From Rattus norvegicus (lineage: Eukaryota > Chordata > Mammalia > Rodentia > Muridae), in contig NC_086040.1 of NCBI RefSeq assembly GCF_036323735.1, forward strand, positions 2,236,321 through 2,300,320: 64,000 bases of DNA. Direction: 5' to 3'. The position numbers and the translations under genes were made by a program. The notes beneath the pieces are model-generated. The model was not told where the DNA came from and did no database searches. It worked only from the letters and a program-made list of their open reading frames with translations. Positions within the stretch are counted from its first letter, which is position 1. Every line of letters begins with the position of its first letter. Positions 1 to 12,238 of this stretch are shown here, one piece after another.

Positions 1-778
1 ATGTATTTATTTCCATTTCAAATGTTATTCACTTACCATCTTTCCTGTCCATACACCACCTATTTAATCCCCCTTCTCCTTTTTCTATGAGGGTGTTGCC
101 CCATCCAGCAACCCCCCCTTCATTAAGCTCTTCTCATATTTCCCTATACTACTGGATCTATCCTTGGTGGAACCAAGAGCTTCTTCTCCCATTGGTGAAC
201 AACAAGATCATACTATGCTTTATAGTCAGCTTTAGTCAAAATCTGTCCATATTTGGATGGCAGTTTCTTTTTCTGGGATCGCTGGTTGGTTGATATTGTT
301 GTTTTTATGGAGTTGCAAAACCTTTGAGGTCCTGCAATCTTATCTCGGATTACTCCAGTTTGTATCACATACTAAGTTTAATGGTTGGCTGTGGGCTTTC
401 ACCTCTAGAGTTATCACCCTCTGGCAGAGCATCTCTGGAGGCAACTATATCAGGAACATGTCAACATGCACTTCTTGGCATCACCACCATTGTCTGGATT
501 TGGTGGCTGTATGTATGTGGGCTAGAATCGACATTGAGCTGGCTATGAATGAACAATTCTTTATGCTCTGCACCAAAATTTGTCTGCATATTTCCTCATA
601 GAATTAGTTTTGTTTCTGCTTTATGAAGGTTTGAAACATCCACACTTCAGTTGTCCTTCTTTGGGAGTCTGTAGATTGTATCTAGAGCAATTCGAGATTT
701 TGGCCTACTATCCAATTATCATTGAGTGCATATGGCATGGGTTTTTTGTTTTTTATTTGATTGGGTTTTTTTTGTTTT

Positions 779-780
<2 letters not shown>

Positions 781-824
<44 letters not shown>

Positions 825-832
825 TGTGTGTG
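781..832. repeat. (TG)n microsatellite
   Basis: About 25 TG units with one interruption near 822. It lies inside the 3' part of the old minus-strand L1. Confidence 0.97.
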
Positions 833-1956
833 AGAGAGGGGGGAAGTAGCTCACTCAGTGTGATATTTTCTAGTTCCATCCATTTGCCTATGAATTTCAG
901 GAAGTCTTTTTTTATTGCTAAGTAGTGCTCCAATATGCAGATGTATCACATTTTCTGTATTCATTCCTCTGTTGAAAGGCATCTGGGTTCTTTCCATCTT
1001 GTGCTATAATGAATAAGGGTGCTATGAATATGGTGGAACTTTTGTACTTGTTCTTGATGGAGAATCTTTTATGTATATGCCCAGGAGTGGTATAACTGGC
1101 TTCTCCTCAAGTAGTATAAAATCCAATCTTATGAATAACTTCCAGATTTATTTCTAGAGTGTTTGTACCATCATGCATTCCCAACAATGGAGGAGTCTTT
1201 CTTTTTCTCCACATCCTTACGGGCTGCTGTTCTAAACTGAGTTTTTGATCTTAGCCATTCTGCCTTGTGTGGCATGTAACGTAAGGGATGTTGCGATTTA
1301 CATTTTCCTGATGACTAAGGATTTTGAGCATTTCTGTAGTTACTTCTCAGCCATTAGATATTCCTTGGGTTTGAATTCATTGTTTAGCTCAGTATCACAA
1401 TTTATAATAGGCTTATTTGTCTTTCTGGAGTCAAACTTCTCATGTTCTTTCTATATTTGTATTTTAGCACTGTATCAGATGTAGGACTGGTAAGATTTTT
1501 CCCAATCTTTTCGTTTTTGGTTTGTTCTAATAATAGTGCCCTTTTTCTTACAGAAGCTTTTCAATTTTAGGACTTCCCTTTTGTCTATTCTTAATCTTAG
1601 AGTATAAAAATCTTTCGGTATTCTGTTCACAAAATTTTACCCAGTGCACATGTGTCTGAGGGTCTTCCACATTTTTCTTCTATTAGTTTGAGTGGATCTA
1701 GTTTTATGTGCCGGTCCTTGATAAACTTGGTCTTCAGATTTGAATAGGGCAGGAAGAATGTTTATATTTGCATTCATCTACATGCTGACCTACCCTTGAA
1801 TTTACACCATTTGTTGAAGATGCTATCTTTTTTTCAAATGGTTCATTTTAGCTCCTTTTCAAATGTAAAGTTTTCTACGTATTTGAGTTCATTTCTGTGT
1901 CTTGAATTCTCTTCCATAAATATATCTGTCTGTCTGAATACCAATAACACAGATGT

Positions 1957-1999
1957 TTGTTTGTTGTTATTGTTGTTGTTGTTTTTGGTTGTTGTTCTG
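1957..1999. repeat. (TTG)n-rich low-complexity tract
   Basis: An imperfect TTG run inside the old minus-strand L1. It explains the leucine/valine-rich short reading frame found there. Confidence 0.85.
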
Positions 2000-2290
2000 T
2001 TTTTGTTTTATATTGTTGTTGTTTTTTCCAGAATTAATTTGCAATACAGCTTGAGATGAGGGATGGTGATTTCTCCAGAAATTTGTATATTGATGAGGAT
2101 AATTTACTCTACCCTGTTCTTTTTGTCAATCCATTGGAATTTGTGAATTACTCTAGTTCTTTGAAAAATTGAGTTGGGACTTATATGGAGAATGCATTGC
2201 ATCTGTAGATTGCTTTTGGAAAAATGGACAAAGCACCTCTATATCCAATCCATTCTACATCTATCTGCAACTTAATAATAGTAGAGGATT

Positions 2291-3632
2291 GTGAGTTTTC
2301 CCTCTAATTTTTTTTCAGAATAATATACATGAAATGATGAAGTAGCCTATGGCCCTTACTGCAAGCAAGAGAAGAGATCACTAAGTTACACCTGGTGATG
2401 ATTTACCCTCATTAAATACATTGCTTACCCACTTAAAATGCTGTTTCTTTTCTAGTCCATTACAAGCAGAATTACTGCTAAGCCATAGCTGTTACGGCAT
2501 TATTTGCAATCATAGAATTTTCAAAATCTAATACAATAGGTTTTTCTTAAATTATTTTACATCCCTCCTAGTTCCCTGCATACCCACCAGAGGTAGTAGT
2601 GGGAAGGAAAGTTTAATTGGGCAGTGGAGGAGGGGCACATATTTGGGAAAATTCAAATCTTCCTTGACAGGATAGCAGCAATTCAGTCACATGAAACACC
2701 ATTTTTAAACCTACCCATTTCAATTGTCTGTTAACGAAACAACCCTAGCAATTTGATTCAAAAGAAAGGATGAGTCTCTGCCAATCAACCTGAGTCCATG
2801 AACACATCAAAATCAGCTGATAAATTCAGAAGAGTTTTCTGGTACATTTCTCTCCGTGAAGAATTATGACTAGTTAAAAGACAAAGTGATCCCATTCTAC
2901 AGTGTCATGAGTAAAGTAAAGCATCAATAAAGGTCAAAAAGTCCAGCAAGCATGACAAATAAAATAAATATGTAACATTTTCTCATGAAAACAAGTGACA
3001 ACAAATCTAATTAAAACAAATACAGAGTGGCAACGCCAAGCATTCCACAATGCCATTCGCTTTCTTTTGTGTTATTTCTTTAGTAAATTTTTGGGCTCAG
3101 TCAAGTGTCTACTCTAGTGATACACTCTTTTCAGGCATCATATAGAAAAATACATTACTTTTTCACAGCAAAGTATTTCCTCATATGTGTAATTTGGCAC
3201 AATAAAAGCAATATGGAAAACAAATAATTCATCCTCTCATGTATTTGATCAAGATTATTCTCCCATACATGTCTGGTGATTAGAAAACTTCCAGAAAACG
3301 TCTTATGAAATAACTGGTCTCTAAAGAAACTAGATATTTTTACTTCATATATCAAAGTCAAAGAAAAATTTAGTTAGTATGTCCCTTAATTTTGTATTCC
3401 TCTGTTTTCAGAGCATTTATCAATTGCAGAAGGATGAATTAGGCTTGCCTCACAGGAAATATTCTTACTCACAGTCATTGCTGTTCAGGCATGAATGTCA
3501 AGTTTAAGGCAACAGTGGTTAGTAAGTATCAAATTCAGTTTTGGTTTCATGTTGTCTTACACATCAAACATGTTCACCAGCAAGTCTGTAGCAGAGAACT
3601 GGCTTGAATTAAAGTGGATATCTGGCAGTCTT
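2291..3632. other. Unassigned AT-rich sequence
   Basis: I recognise no gene, SINE or L1 segment here. Reading frames are short and have no family likeness. It may be unique DNA or a very old, diverged repeat. Confidence 0.5.
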
Positions 3633-3761
3633 AAAGATAGAGAGTTCAGGGGCTGGGGATTTAGCTTAGTGGTAGAGCGCTTACCTAGGAAGCGCAAGGC
3701 CCTGGGTTCGGTCCCCAGCTCCGAAAAAAAAAAGAACCCAAAAAAAAGATAGAGAGTTCAG
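3633..3761 (+). mobile_element. ID SINE (tRNA-Ala/BC1-type) with target-site duplication
   Basis: The ID body starts at 3650 (GGGGCTGGGGATTTAGCT) and carries a pol III A-box-like TAGCTTAGTGG and a B-box-like GGTTCGGTCC. It ends in an A-rich tail at about 3723-3744. It is flanked by a perfect 17-bp direct repeat, AAAGATAGAGAGTTCAG, at 3633-3649 and 3745-3761, the mark of L1-driven target-primed insertion. The long perfect duplication and near-consensus body suggest a relatively recent insertion. Confidence 0.95.
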
Positions 3762-5159
3762 AACATTACCATTTTTATATGTCAATGCCAAAAGGACATA
3801 CCTAAGCCTATGAATATCTGTAGACAGTATGGAAGGAATTCTTCAGAGTATTGGGGAATAGGCACTTACCTAAGGCAGAGTCAGGCTTCTGTTTGTAGAG
3901 GAAAATTTTGGTATAGACATTGCTGAAATAGAGAAAGAAAATACAGTGTTTTGAATCACTGCGGATGGCAAATGGTGTTGTGATCATTTGTATTCATTTT
4001 TTAAATTGGAGAAAATAAACAGTCTGAAAGATACTAATTTATCTCCTTTTTCGAGCCTAAAAGATGTAGCAATGAACAAAATATTTTTAGTCGCTTTAAA
4101 CAAGATGACAACTGTAACATGCAATCAAAGATCTCTTAAACAAGGAAGAAAGGAATTTTACAAACAAACCATCCAAGAATCATTATCCATTTACACAATG
4201 TGTCCTGGATAGAAAGTTCTGTTGTATTGCTCTGAAGGACAAAAGAAGAAAAGAAACACTTTAAGACAAGCAAATTTTGAAGGTTATAATGTACATTTAG
4301 CAAAGATAATGAAGTAGGACAAAGGAACCAACTGAGAAGAATTAAAGTCTTTGTTTATAGAGAATATCTTCTTCTAAGTCACAGTCCAGGAAATATGTAA
4401 AACTTTTAGATATAACAAATATATAATCATAATTACCAAAACCCAAAAAATACAAAAACAAAGCAAAAGAAAACAGCAGCAAAAACAACAAAACATAATG
4501 TATACTAGCCAAAACAATCAGACAATTTGGTACAGTTTTGGAAACCTAATCAGAGACAAGCAACAGATTCATGGACAGCCATTTTTCAAGTGGTTGTGGG
4601 ACCCTCTGTACAACAATGTTTGCTTCTGTTACATATGGGTTTAATCCAGCTCATACTACTGTTTGTCTTATTGTTGGGTTTCTATGAGCCTATATAATTG
4701 CAGGTTATTTGACCCTGTCTCCCAGTGAAGTGCCTGTCCAGTTGGATTCCACTGTTTATTTTCCTAAATCTTTGATAGCACTTCTGAAGCTCCAACTCAT
4801 GTTGGTCTGAGGTACTCTGCATTTCTTTCCATTGGTAGCTGAGTGAGGTTTCTCAGTATATAGTTATGCTATACTCTTGTCTGAAAGAATAATAGAGTAA
4901 AACTGATTATGTCAGGGACTGTTCACAACTTTTGCCAGTAATTAATTTTCCAGTCACTCTGTGGTATATCTTTGTTCCTATATTTCTTGAAGGTAGCCCA
5001 CCAATTGCATGAGTTGTAGTTCTTATCCTTTCAATGTGAGAATACCCTGGCCACAGGAGGAGGCCATAATGAAGATTCGTGTATCCCATTAGTATCTCTC
5101 TTACATAGAGTTGCTTTCACAAACACCATAAGGCTTCCCTCTTTCTTGCTCCATTTTAG
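3762..5159. other. Unassigned sequence
   Basis: I see no gene and no confidently recognised repeat. 4440-4510 is A-rich low complexity. The longest reading frames are under 80 codons and look like chance. Confidence 0.5.
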
Positions 5160-5640
5160 TATTTGACTACTTCAACATCAATAATTATATGAGAAACTTG
5201 TCAGGAATTATCTTCCTTGTAGAAACTTTGTGTGCTTTATATGGGAAAGAACCAGATAGTGATTTTCTACAGTGTTGTTTCTGTTTACATTTCACAGAAT
5301 TGTTTGACAAATATTGGTAGTCATTCCTTCTTGAAATTCTGGTACAAATCTTTGTTAAGTCTCTCCTGCCCTGGATTTTTCTCTTAGTACTTTTTAACAA
5401 TTAACTCTTATTTTCTTTGGGGTTTATAGAAATACTTTCATAGTTTATACATAATAAATTTTACTCTGTTAATTGTTATTTCAATTTTTCTAACCTTGTA
5501 GAGTACAAATTTAAAGAAAGCACTAATGCTTCTTTGAATTTCTTTAATGTGTGTCACTAAGTTTCTCTTTTCATTTCTCATATTGGTAATACTGGTACTG
5601 TTTAATTTTTTAGTGAGAGAGTTTTTAGTAAACTTTTTCC
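5160..5640 (-). mobile_element. Old L1 ORF2 fragment, minus strand (first piece)
   Basis: The plus strand reads as a diverged antisense copy of ORF2 between the endonuclease and reverse transcriptase. For example, the TTTCTCTTTTCATTTCTC stretch near 5563 matches the antisense of the segment coding the NEKGDIT motif in the intact L1. The same element appears to resume near 6895, so 5641-6890 is read as a later insertion or rearrangement. Confidence 0.65.
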
Positions 5641-6890
5641 CATGTTGTGAATTTTATATCTCTTTTTTAGTTGGAAGATATTTATTTATATTTCAAATTA
5701 TATTCTCCTTTTTGTATTCATGGGCAATAAACACCTATTATGTCTGCCTCACCTTTTACTATAAGTGTGCTTCCCCTCCCCAAACATACCCTGTTTCCCC
5801 TCTCCCTGCTCTGACATTGTCAGAAACAAGGGCTTCTGCTCCCATTGGTGCCCAGCACATCTGTCCTTTTCTTCATATGCAGCTGGAGTCATGTGTCTTT
5901 TGAGGTGTAGTTTTTGGTAATGACTTAGTGTCTGGGAGCTCTATTTGGTTGGTATTGTTGTTCTTGAGGTGTTGCATGTTCCTTTAGCTTCTTTAAACAT
6001 TTTTCTAATTGCTCCAACCTGAGGACCCCTTCTCCATTCAACTGTTTACCGCAAACATTTACTATAGTATTTGACATGCTCTGGCAGAGCCACTCAGTAA
6101 ACAGATATACCAGGCTTCTGGAAACATGCACCGTTTAGCTTCATCAATATTATATAGTTTGTGGAGATACATACACATACATACATACATACATACATAC
6201 ATACATACATACATACATACACACACATACATACACACATACATACATACATACATACATACATACATACATACATACATACGTATACCCATATGGAGCA
6301 GGCCCTCACTGGTCATTCCTTCAGTTTCTGCCCCAAAATTTCTCTTCATATCTCATCGAATGGATATTTGTGTTCCCTGTTTTCAGAAGGACTGCAACAT
6401 CTATATTTTGGTCAACCATCTTCTTGAATTTCATGTGGTTAGTGGATAGTATCTTGGTTAAATTGAGGTTTGGGCTAACATCCATTGAGACTACTGCTGG
6501 ATATAGTAGCCTAGGTAGGCTTTTGTGTCCTCTTAGAGCTGCAATTCATCTCGGTGCATACCCAGAAATCTGAAGTGCCCTGTCTCAGGTAAATTCTCTG
6601 TTTGCATGTCTTCAGGCCACCAGACTTGTAATACTAGCAGAAGACTTGGTCTTACTTCTGCTCTCTGATGAATCAGTGCTCCTGGTGACAGGCTTTTGGT
6701 TCTAGTCACAGAGAGAAGACCTGGAAGGTCTGTTCCTAGTTCCCCCAAGGCACAGAAGACACTAGGTGTGTTCTTCTTGGGTCAGGATTTTGGGCAGAAA
6801 TAGTTGTTTCTTCTGAGCTCTTAGGATTGTTTGCAATTCTCAGAGTCTAGCTCTCTCCTCCATTGAATTTGGGTGCTGCTCTTTATTTTC
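5641..6890 (-). mobile_element. Nested minus-strand L1 with internal deletion
   Basis: On the minus strand the order is: L1 3'UTR and the very end of ORF2 (about 5641-6480), then a jump straight to an ORF1-like segment (about 6485-6560), then a GC-richer 5'UTR-like segment (about 6560-6890). Most of ORF2 is absent. The ORF1 match is the antisense of the segment around 59150-59230 of the intact L1. I could not find a clear target-site duplication, and boundaries are approximate. Confidence 0.55.
6167..6289. repeat. (CATA)n microsatellite
   Basis: About 120 bp of ATAC/CATA repeat with ACAC interruptions, inside the nested L1 3' region. It accounts for the Tyr/His/Ile repeat reading frames on both strands. 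Confidence 0.97.
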
Positions 6891-6894
6891 TTAG

Positions 6895-7997
6895 TGATCC
6901 AGCTTGTGATATTTTGACTTTTTCTTTGTTTCTTTACAAATGATTGATTTCAGTCACAGATTTGATTATTACTTCCTTTTGTTGTTGTTTCTGTTTTTGT
7001 ATGTTTTTTGCTATTTTTTGTTATGTTTATTTGTTTTCCCTAGAACTTTTATGTTTTCTGGTATAAAAACTGGTATAATAAAAACTCAGTAATTTCTCTA
7101 GAAAGGGAGATAGTGCTGACTAATTATCTTCCTCTTAGTTCTGTTTTCATTGTTTCACATAAGTTTAGGTATATTCGACCCTCATTTTTGTTGAAAGCTA
7201 GTATTTCTTGGATTTTTAATGATTTTTTTACCCCGTGATTAAGTAGAGGTTTTTCAGTTTTTAATATTTAATCTTTTTGCTATACTCAAGCTTTATTCCA
7301 TAGTGTTCTAAGAGATTGCATGTTCTATATCATTTTTTAAAAAAAAATCTGTTATAGCTTACTCATTTGACTGATTATATTGTCAGTTTTGAAGAAGGTT
7401 CGGTGAGGTGGTTGTTTAAAAGTTAAATACTTTTCTGTTTGGGAGAAATCTTTTATAGGTGTTATTGTCCATTTGCATAAGATCTTCAAGTTCTTTCATT
7501 ATATACCTGTTTAGTTTTTATCTTGAAGTTCTGTCCATTAGTGAAGTCCTGTGTTCCTGTATGCCACAATTAATAAGTGGAGTTTAATCATTGATTAATG
7601 CTTTATTAATTTTTCTTTTTTCAATGAGGTTTTCTTTGCATTCTGTAAGAAAACATCTTCAGACATGAGAAAATCTCTTGATGCATTTTTTGCCATGATG
7701 TGTACTTGTTTTCTTCTCTCATCCTTGGTTTCTTTTAGATGGATATTTATATTGTTAAATATTGAAATGGTTATGGAAGTTTGATTCTAGGGTCCATTTT
7801 CTTAGAAAGTCTTTTCCAGAGCTATATTCTGTGGTTTTTTCTATCTCTGTTGTTGATTTCTGTATCTTGTAAACAGCAGAATAATGAATCCTGTTTATAC
7901 ATCCATTCTGTGAGGCACAGGCTTTTATTTGCGAATTGATATTATGAGATATTAATGATCAATCACTAATTTTCCCTCATTATGTTAGTGGAGGTGC

Positions 7998-8032
<35 letters not shown>

Positions 8033-8136
8033 TGTGTGTGTGTGTATGTTTTTTGTTTCTTCTTTCTGTTGGACTGGTGCAAAATTATTAAATTATTTTT
8101 TCATGGGTACAGTTAAGCATTTTAACATTTTGTGTT
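6895..8136 (-). mobile_element. Old L1 ORF2 fragment, minus strand (second piece)
   Basis: Continues the old minus-strand L1 through the endonuclease-RT linker and into the endonuclease region. The phrases near 6940-6970 and 7150-7180 mirror ORF2 segments around 60440-60520 and 60290 of the intact L1. It carries many stops and is interrupted at 8137 by a plus-strand L1 insertion. Confidence 0.7.
8000..8047. repeat. (TG)n microsatellite
   Basis: About 22 TG units with one TC interruption, inside old L1. Confidence 0.96.
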
Positions 8137-9996
8137 AGAATTTTCCTTCTAGAATTGAAGACCCAGAAATGAACCCACACACCTATGATCACTTGATTTT
8201 TGACAAAGGAGCCAAAACCATCCAATGGAAAAAAGATAGCATTTCAGCAAATGGTGCTGATTCAAGTGGAGATCAACATGTAGAAGAATGCAGATCGATC
8301 CATGCTTATCACCCTGTAAAAAGCTTAAGTCCAAGTGGATAAAGGACCTCCACATCAAGCCAGATAGACTCAAACTAATAGAAGAAAAAGTGGGGAAGCA
8401 ACTTGAACATATGGTCACTGGAAAAAATTTTCTTAACAAAACACCAATGGCTTATGCTCTAAGATCAAGAATCGACAAATGGGATCTCAGAAAACTGCAA
8501 AGCTTCTGTAATGCAAAGGACACTGTGGTTAGGACAAAATGGCAAGCAACAGATTTGAAAAAGATCTTTACCAATCCTACAACAGATAGAGGCCTTATAT
8601 CCAAAATATACAAAGAACTCAAGAAGTTAGACCGCAGGGAAACAAATAACCCTATTAAAAAATGGAGTCCAGAACTAAACAAAAATTCACAGCTGAAGAA
8701 TGTCGAATGGGTGAGAAACACCTAAAGAAATGTTCAACATCTTTAGTCATAAGGGAAATGCAAATCAAAACAACCCTGAGATTTTACCTCACACCGGTGA
8801 GAATGGCTAAGATCAAAAACTCAGGTGACAGGAAATGCTGGTGAGGTTGGGAGAAAGAGGAACATTCCTCCATTGATGGTGGGATTGCAGACTGGTACAA
8901 ACATTCTGGAAATCAGTCTGGAGCTTCCTCAGAAAATTGGACATTGAACTACCTGAGGACCCAGCTATACCTCTCTTGGGCATATAACCAAAAGATGCCC
9001 CAACATATAACAAAGACACATGATCCACTATGTTCATAGCAGCCTTATTTAAAATAGCCAGAAGCTGGAAAGAACCCAGATGCCCTTCAACAGAGGAATG
9101 GATACAGAAAATGTGGTACATCTACACAATGGAATATTAATCAGCTATCAAAAACAATGACTTTATGAAATTCATAGGCAAATGGTTGGAACTGGAAAAT
9201 ATAATTTTGAGTGAGGTAACCCAATCACAGAAAAGCACACATAGTATGCACTCATTGAAAAGTGGCTATTAGCACAACTGCTTGCATTTCCCTAGATGCA
9301 CAGAACACATGAAACTCAAGACAGATGATCAAAATGCAAATGCTTCACCCTTCTTTAGAAGGGGAACAAGAATACCCTTGGCAGGGAATAGGGAGGCAAG
9401 GATTAAAACAGAGGCAGAAGGAACACCCATTCAGGACCTGTCCCTCATGTGGCCCATACATATACAGCCACCCAATTAGACAAGATGATGAAGCAAAGAA
9501 TTGCAGGCCAACAGGAACCAGAGGTAGTTCTCTCCTAAGAGAAACAGCCAGAATACAGCAAATACATAGGCGAATTCCAGCAGCAAACCACTGAACTGAG
9601 ACAGGGACCCCTGCTGAAGGAATCAGACAGAGCTTGAAGGTGTTCGAGACCCCATATGAACAGCAATGCCAACCAACCAGAGCTTCCAGGGACTAAGCCA
9701 CTACAAAGACTATACATGGACTGACCCTGGTCTCCAACCACATAGGTAGCAATGAATGGCCTAGTAAGAGCACCAGTGTAAGGGGAAGCCCTTGGTACTG
9801 CCAAGACTGAACCCCGAGTGAACGTAATTGTTCGGGGGGGGGGCGGTAATGGGGAAAGGATGGGGATGGGAACACCCAAATAGAGAGGGAGGGGGAGGGA
9901 TTAGGGGGACGTTTGACTGGAAACCGGAAAATTGAATAACATTCGAAATGTAAATAAGAAATACTCAAGTTAATAAAAAAAAGAATTTTCCTTCTA
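8137..9996 (+). mobile_element. 5'-truncated L1 insertion with 15-bp target-site duplication
   Basis: The L1 body runs from about 8152 to 9981. It begins within ORF2 at the codons for the IEDPEMNPHTY region (residue about 914 of the intact ORF2), continues through the Cys-rich C-terminus and the 3'UTR with its G-rich tract (about 9833-9903), and ends in a short A-rich tail. The 15-bp repeat AGAATTTTCCTTCTA is at 8137-8151 and 9982-9996. Open stretches such as 8288-8725 are remnants of ORF2 interrupted by frameshifts. It is a moderately young, dead copy nested in an older minus-strand L1. Confidence 0.93.
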
Positions 9997-11350
9997 AAAT
10001 TCCCTATAGAACTGAATTTGTGAAAATGTAGTTTCATATTTGTTTTTATTGTGGAATACCTTAGTATTTCAATCTGTTTTCACTGAAATTTTGCTGCACA
10101 TATTAGTCTTAGCAGACTTCCTTGTCCTCGTAATGTCTGTCTGAGCACTTTTAGAATGTCTGTTAGGAATTAAACTGTAATTATCACAGTCTTCAATAAT
10201 AGCTGAATTTACATTTTCTGTTGCCAGTTTTAATATTTTTATTTCTTTTAGTATTCTTATTATTCTGCTGTAATAATAATATTAAAAATTCAAGTCTAGG
10301 GCATCTTCCCAACCCTGGAACATTTATTTTCCTTGAGAAAATCACATGCGATGTTATTCTTTAATATAGGCCATACATGGTACAATAGCAGGACAACTGA
10401 ATACCTGATATGCTGTTTTTAATGTAAGTTTTAATTACGTTTCTTTTACACATGTGGACTGCATTCTGATGTGACTGCATTTGTACATTTCCGTTTATTT
10501 TAGCTTTGCAGCTTTTATTTATGTTTGCTTATTCCGTACAATTATTGTTTTGACTTATATGAGGAGGGAGGATTTACATTTCTGGTCAAATATAGTTGGT
10601 GATTTGTGAGTTCCTTGTATGGTTATAGCCAGCGCTTTCTTTAGGATGGTGAAATTTTTCTCATTGATTTTGGAGAAAATATTTGGTTATCTTCGATTTT
10701 TGTCAATCTTACATTAGGTCTATACATACTTTATTAGATTTTCTTGGTGTTTTTTGTCAAAAATTTATAGTGTTAACGTTTAGTTTAATTTATGCATCAC
10801 TATGTTCTATCGTATATTCTAACTCTGATTGTTTGCCCTTATGACTTATTTTATTCTGCTCTTGTTGGTTAAGTTTTTTGAAGCTGCTCTCTTTCCTGTA
10901 TGTTTAATCTTCCATTTTTCTTCAGTTTATTTTTTGCTTATTACTTTTGCTTTATTTTCAATTCTTGAACAGTTTTATTTATTTTCTTTATTTATTTCCT
11001 GTTTCATTGAATGTTCTTGTATTTGTTTTGAAAATATTAGAAATGTTAAAGTTCTCTTCCATTTGACTGAATTTACCCTTTTTACTAGTTGAGCAATATA
11101 TTCATTTCCTCTTTTAAGCCATATATTATCTTCCAAATTTTGCATTTAAGGGAATTTTCTTCTTTACCTCTTGAAGTAGAAAATTCAGTGTATGCTCAAT
11201 TGTGACAGTATTGCTCTGAATGTGTTATGCTGCTGTTACACTTGGTTCTCATGTTCTTAGACTATTGTTTAGCCATCTGCTTAGCCATGTAGATTTCTGT
11301 GTAAGCATTTAGAAAAATCTTATATGGTTATTCCCTAGGCAGCATGCTTA
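9997..11350 (-). mobile_element. Old L1, minus strand: ORF2 5' end and ORF1
   Basis: Resumes the old element after the nested insertion. About 9997-10540 is antisense endonuclease and inter-ORF sequence, very diverged. About 10550-11150 is antisense ORF1: first the RNA-binding part (phrases near 10585-10690 mirror the ENFPNL / EAYRTPN segment), then the AT-rich coiled-coil part. The distal boundary is uncertain; 11150-11350 may be ORF1 5' end or 5'UTR. Confidence 0.6.
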
Positions 11351-11566
11351 TGAGGGTAATCATGAACTAAGAGTTCATAGTGATGTAGGTTTGAATATTC
11401 CTTGTTTTTGAGGTGGCCAGCAGCAGCCTGGTCAGAATATATTGTTAGGGGAAGAGTCAGTACCTGGCACAGGGCAGGTCCTTATGCTCCTAGGGTATCA
11501 TCAGAGAGATGGAGTAAGCGATTTGACTTAGGGGTTACATGGTTTTTAATTTCTATTTTGTTTTTT

Positions 11567-11601
11567 GTTTGTATTTGTTTGTTTGTTTGTTTGTTTGTTT
11601 T
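11567..11601. repeat. (TTTG)n
   Basis: Short tetranucleotide tract, about 8 units. Confidence 0.92.
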
Positions 11602-11743
11602 GGCAGGGAGAGGTGGTAGATATGTATATTCTACACTGGCAAAACTATATCTACAAAAGTGTCCTATAGGTTGAGACATGAGCACACTCAATTTAGCTGG
11701 TCATTTCAGAGTAAACCGTACATTTGTTCTTACCCTAAATAAT

Positions 11744-11747
11744 TATT

Positions 11748-11782
<35 letters not shown>

Positions 11783-11786
11783 TTTT
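11744..11786. repeat. (TTTA)n
   Basis: Short tetranucleotide tract, about 10 units. Confidence 0.92.
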
Positions 11787-12238
11787 TCAGAAAACATATT
11801 ATGGAAAGATGGAGATTCCCTGGACTTGATGAAGGTGACCTTTGATGAAACACATAAAAATGGAAATATGGAAACTGAATTGGCCAGGTACAAGTAACCA
11901 GGTAGGATCTTCATTGGATGAATGGTGTCAACAACCCACGCAGAAAGTTTTTATCCAAAACTTACCATGTTTAATAGACTACAAAACAACATAAGAACAA
12001 AGAATGTAGGAACAGTTGCTAATAATGTGATAAACACAGGATTCATCTCACTGGTAGAAATCAAATCCCAGGCACCTCTTTGTTCACTTTCAATGTATCT
12101 AAAGGTACTGAACCATAATAGCCTGCAGATCCGGTAACATATACTCAGTAATACCCTCAGTAGCCTACCAAATGGTAGCATCAAAGTTAAAATATTGTCA
12201 GTATACACTGCAACAGGAACAAACAGGAACCAAAGCCA

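Larger units (their letters stand above)
1..2290 (-). mobile_element. Old 5'-truncated L1, minus strand
   Basis: Read on the minus strand, this is an L1 3'UTR (about 1-870) followed by the C-terminal and middle parts of ORF2 (about 870-2245). The plus strand carries recognisable antisense L1 phrases, such as the 'Tctgtattcattcctctg' stretch near 955 and the segment near 2190-2230 that mirrors the ORF2 'PKAIYRFNAIPIKI' region. Stops and indels are dense, so this is an old, dead copy. The true 3' end lies at or left of base 1, so the poly(A) tail is not visible. The 5' truncation is near 2245-2290. Confidence 0.85.
11351..12238. other. Unassigned sequence with two tetranucleotide tracts
   Basis: Holds (TTTG)n at about 11567-11601 and (TTTA)n at about 11744-11786. 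The remainder is not recognised, and the longest reading frames (70-90 codons) are partly encoded by the repeats. Confidence 0.6.

Noticed and set aside
3650..3722. tRNA-like sequence with A and B boxes
   Set aside because: The A tail and flanking duplication show an ID SINE derived from a tRNA, not a tRNA gene.
5547..5903. 118-codon plus-strand hydrophobic frame
   Set aside because: It lies in antisense L1 ORF2 and 3'UTR. The Phe/Leu richness comes from T-rich sequence.
6062..6449. Several 70-107-codon frames on both strands
   Set aside because: They arise from the (CATA)n tract and the old L1 3'UTR.
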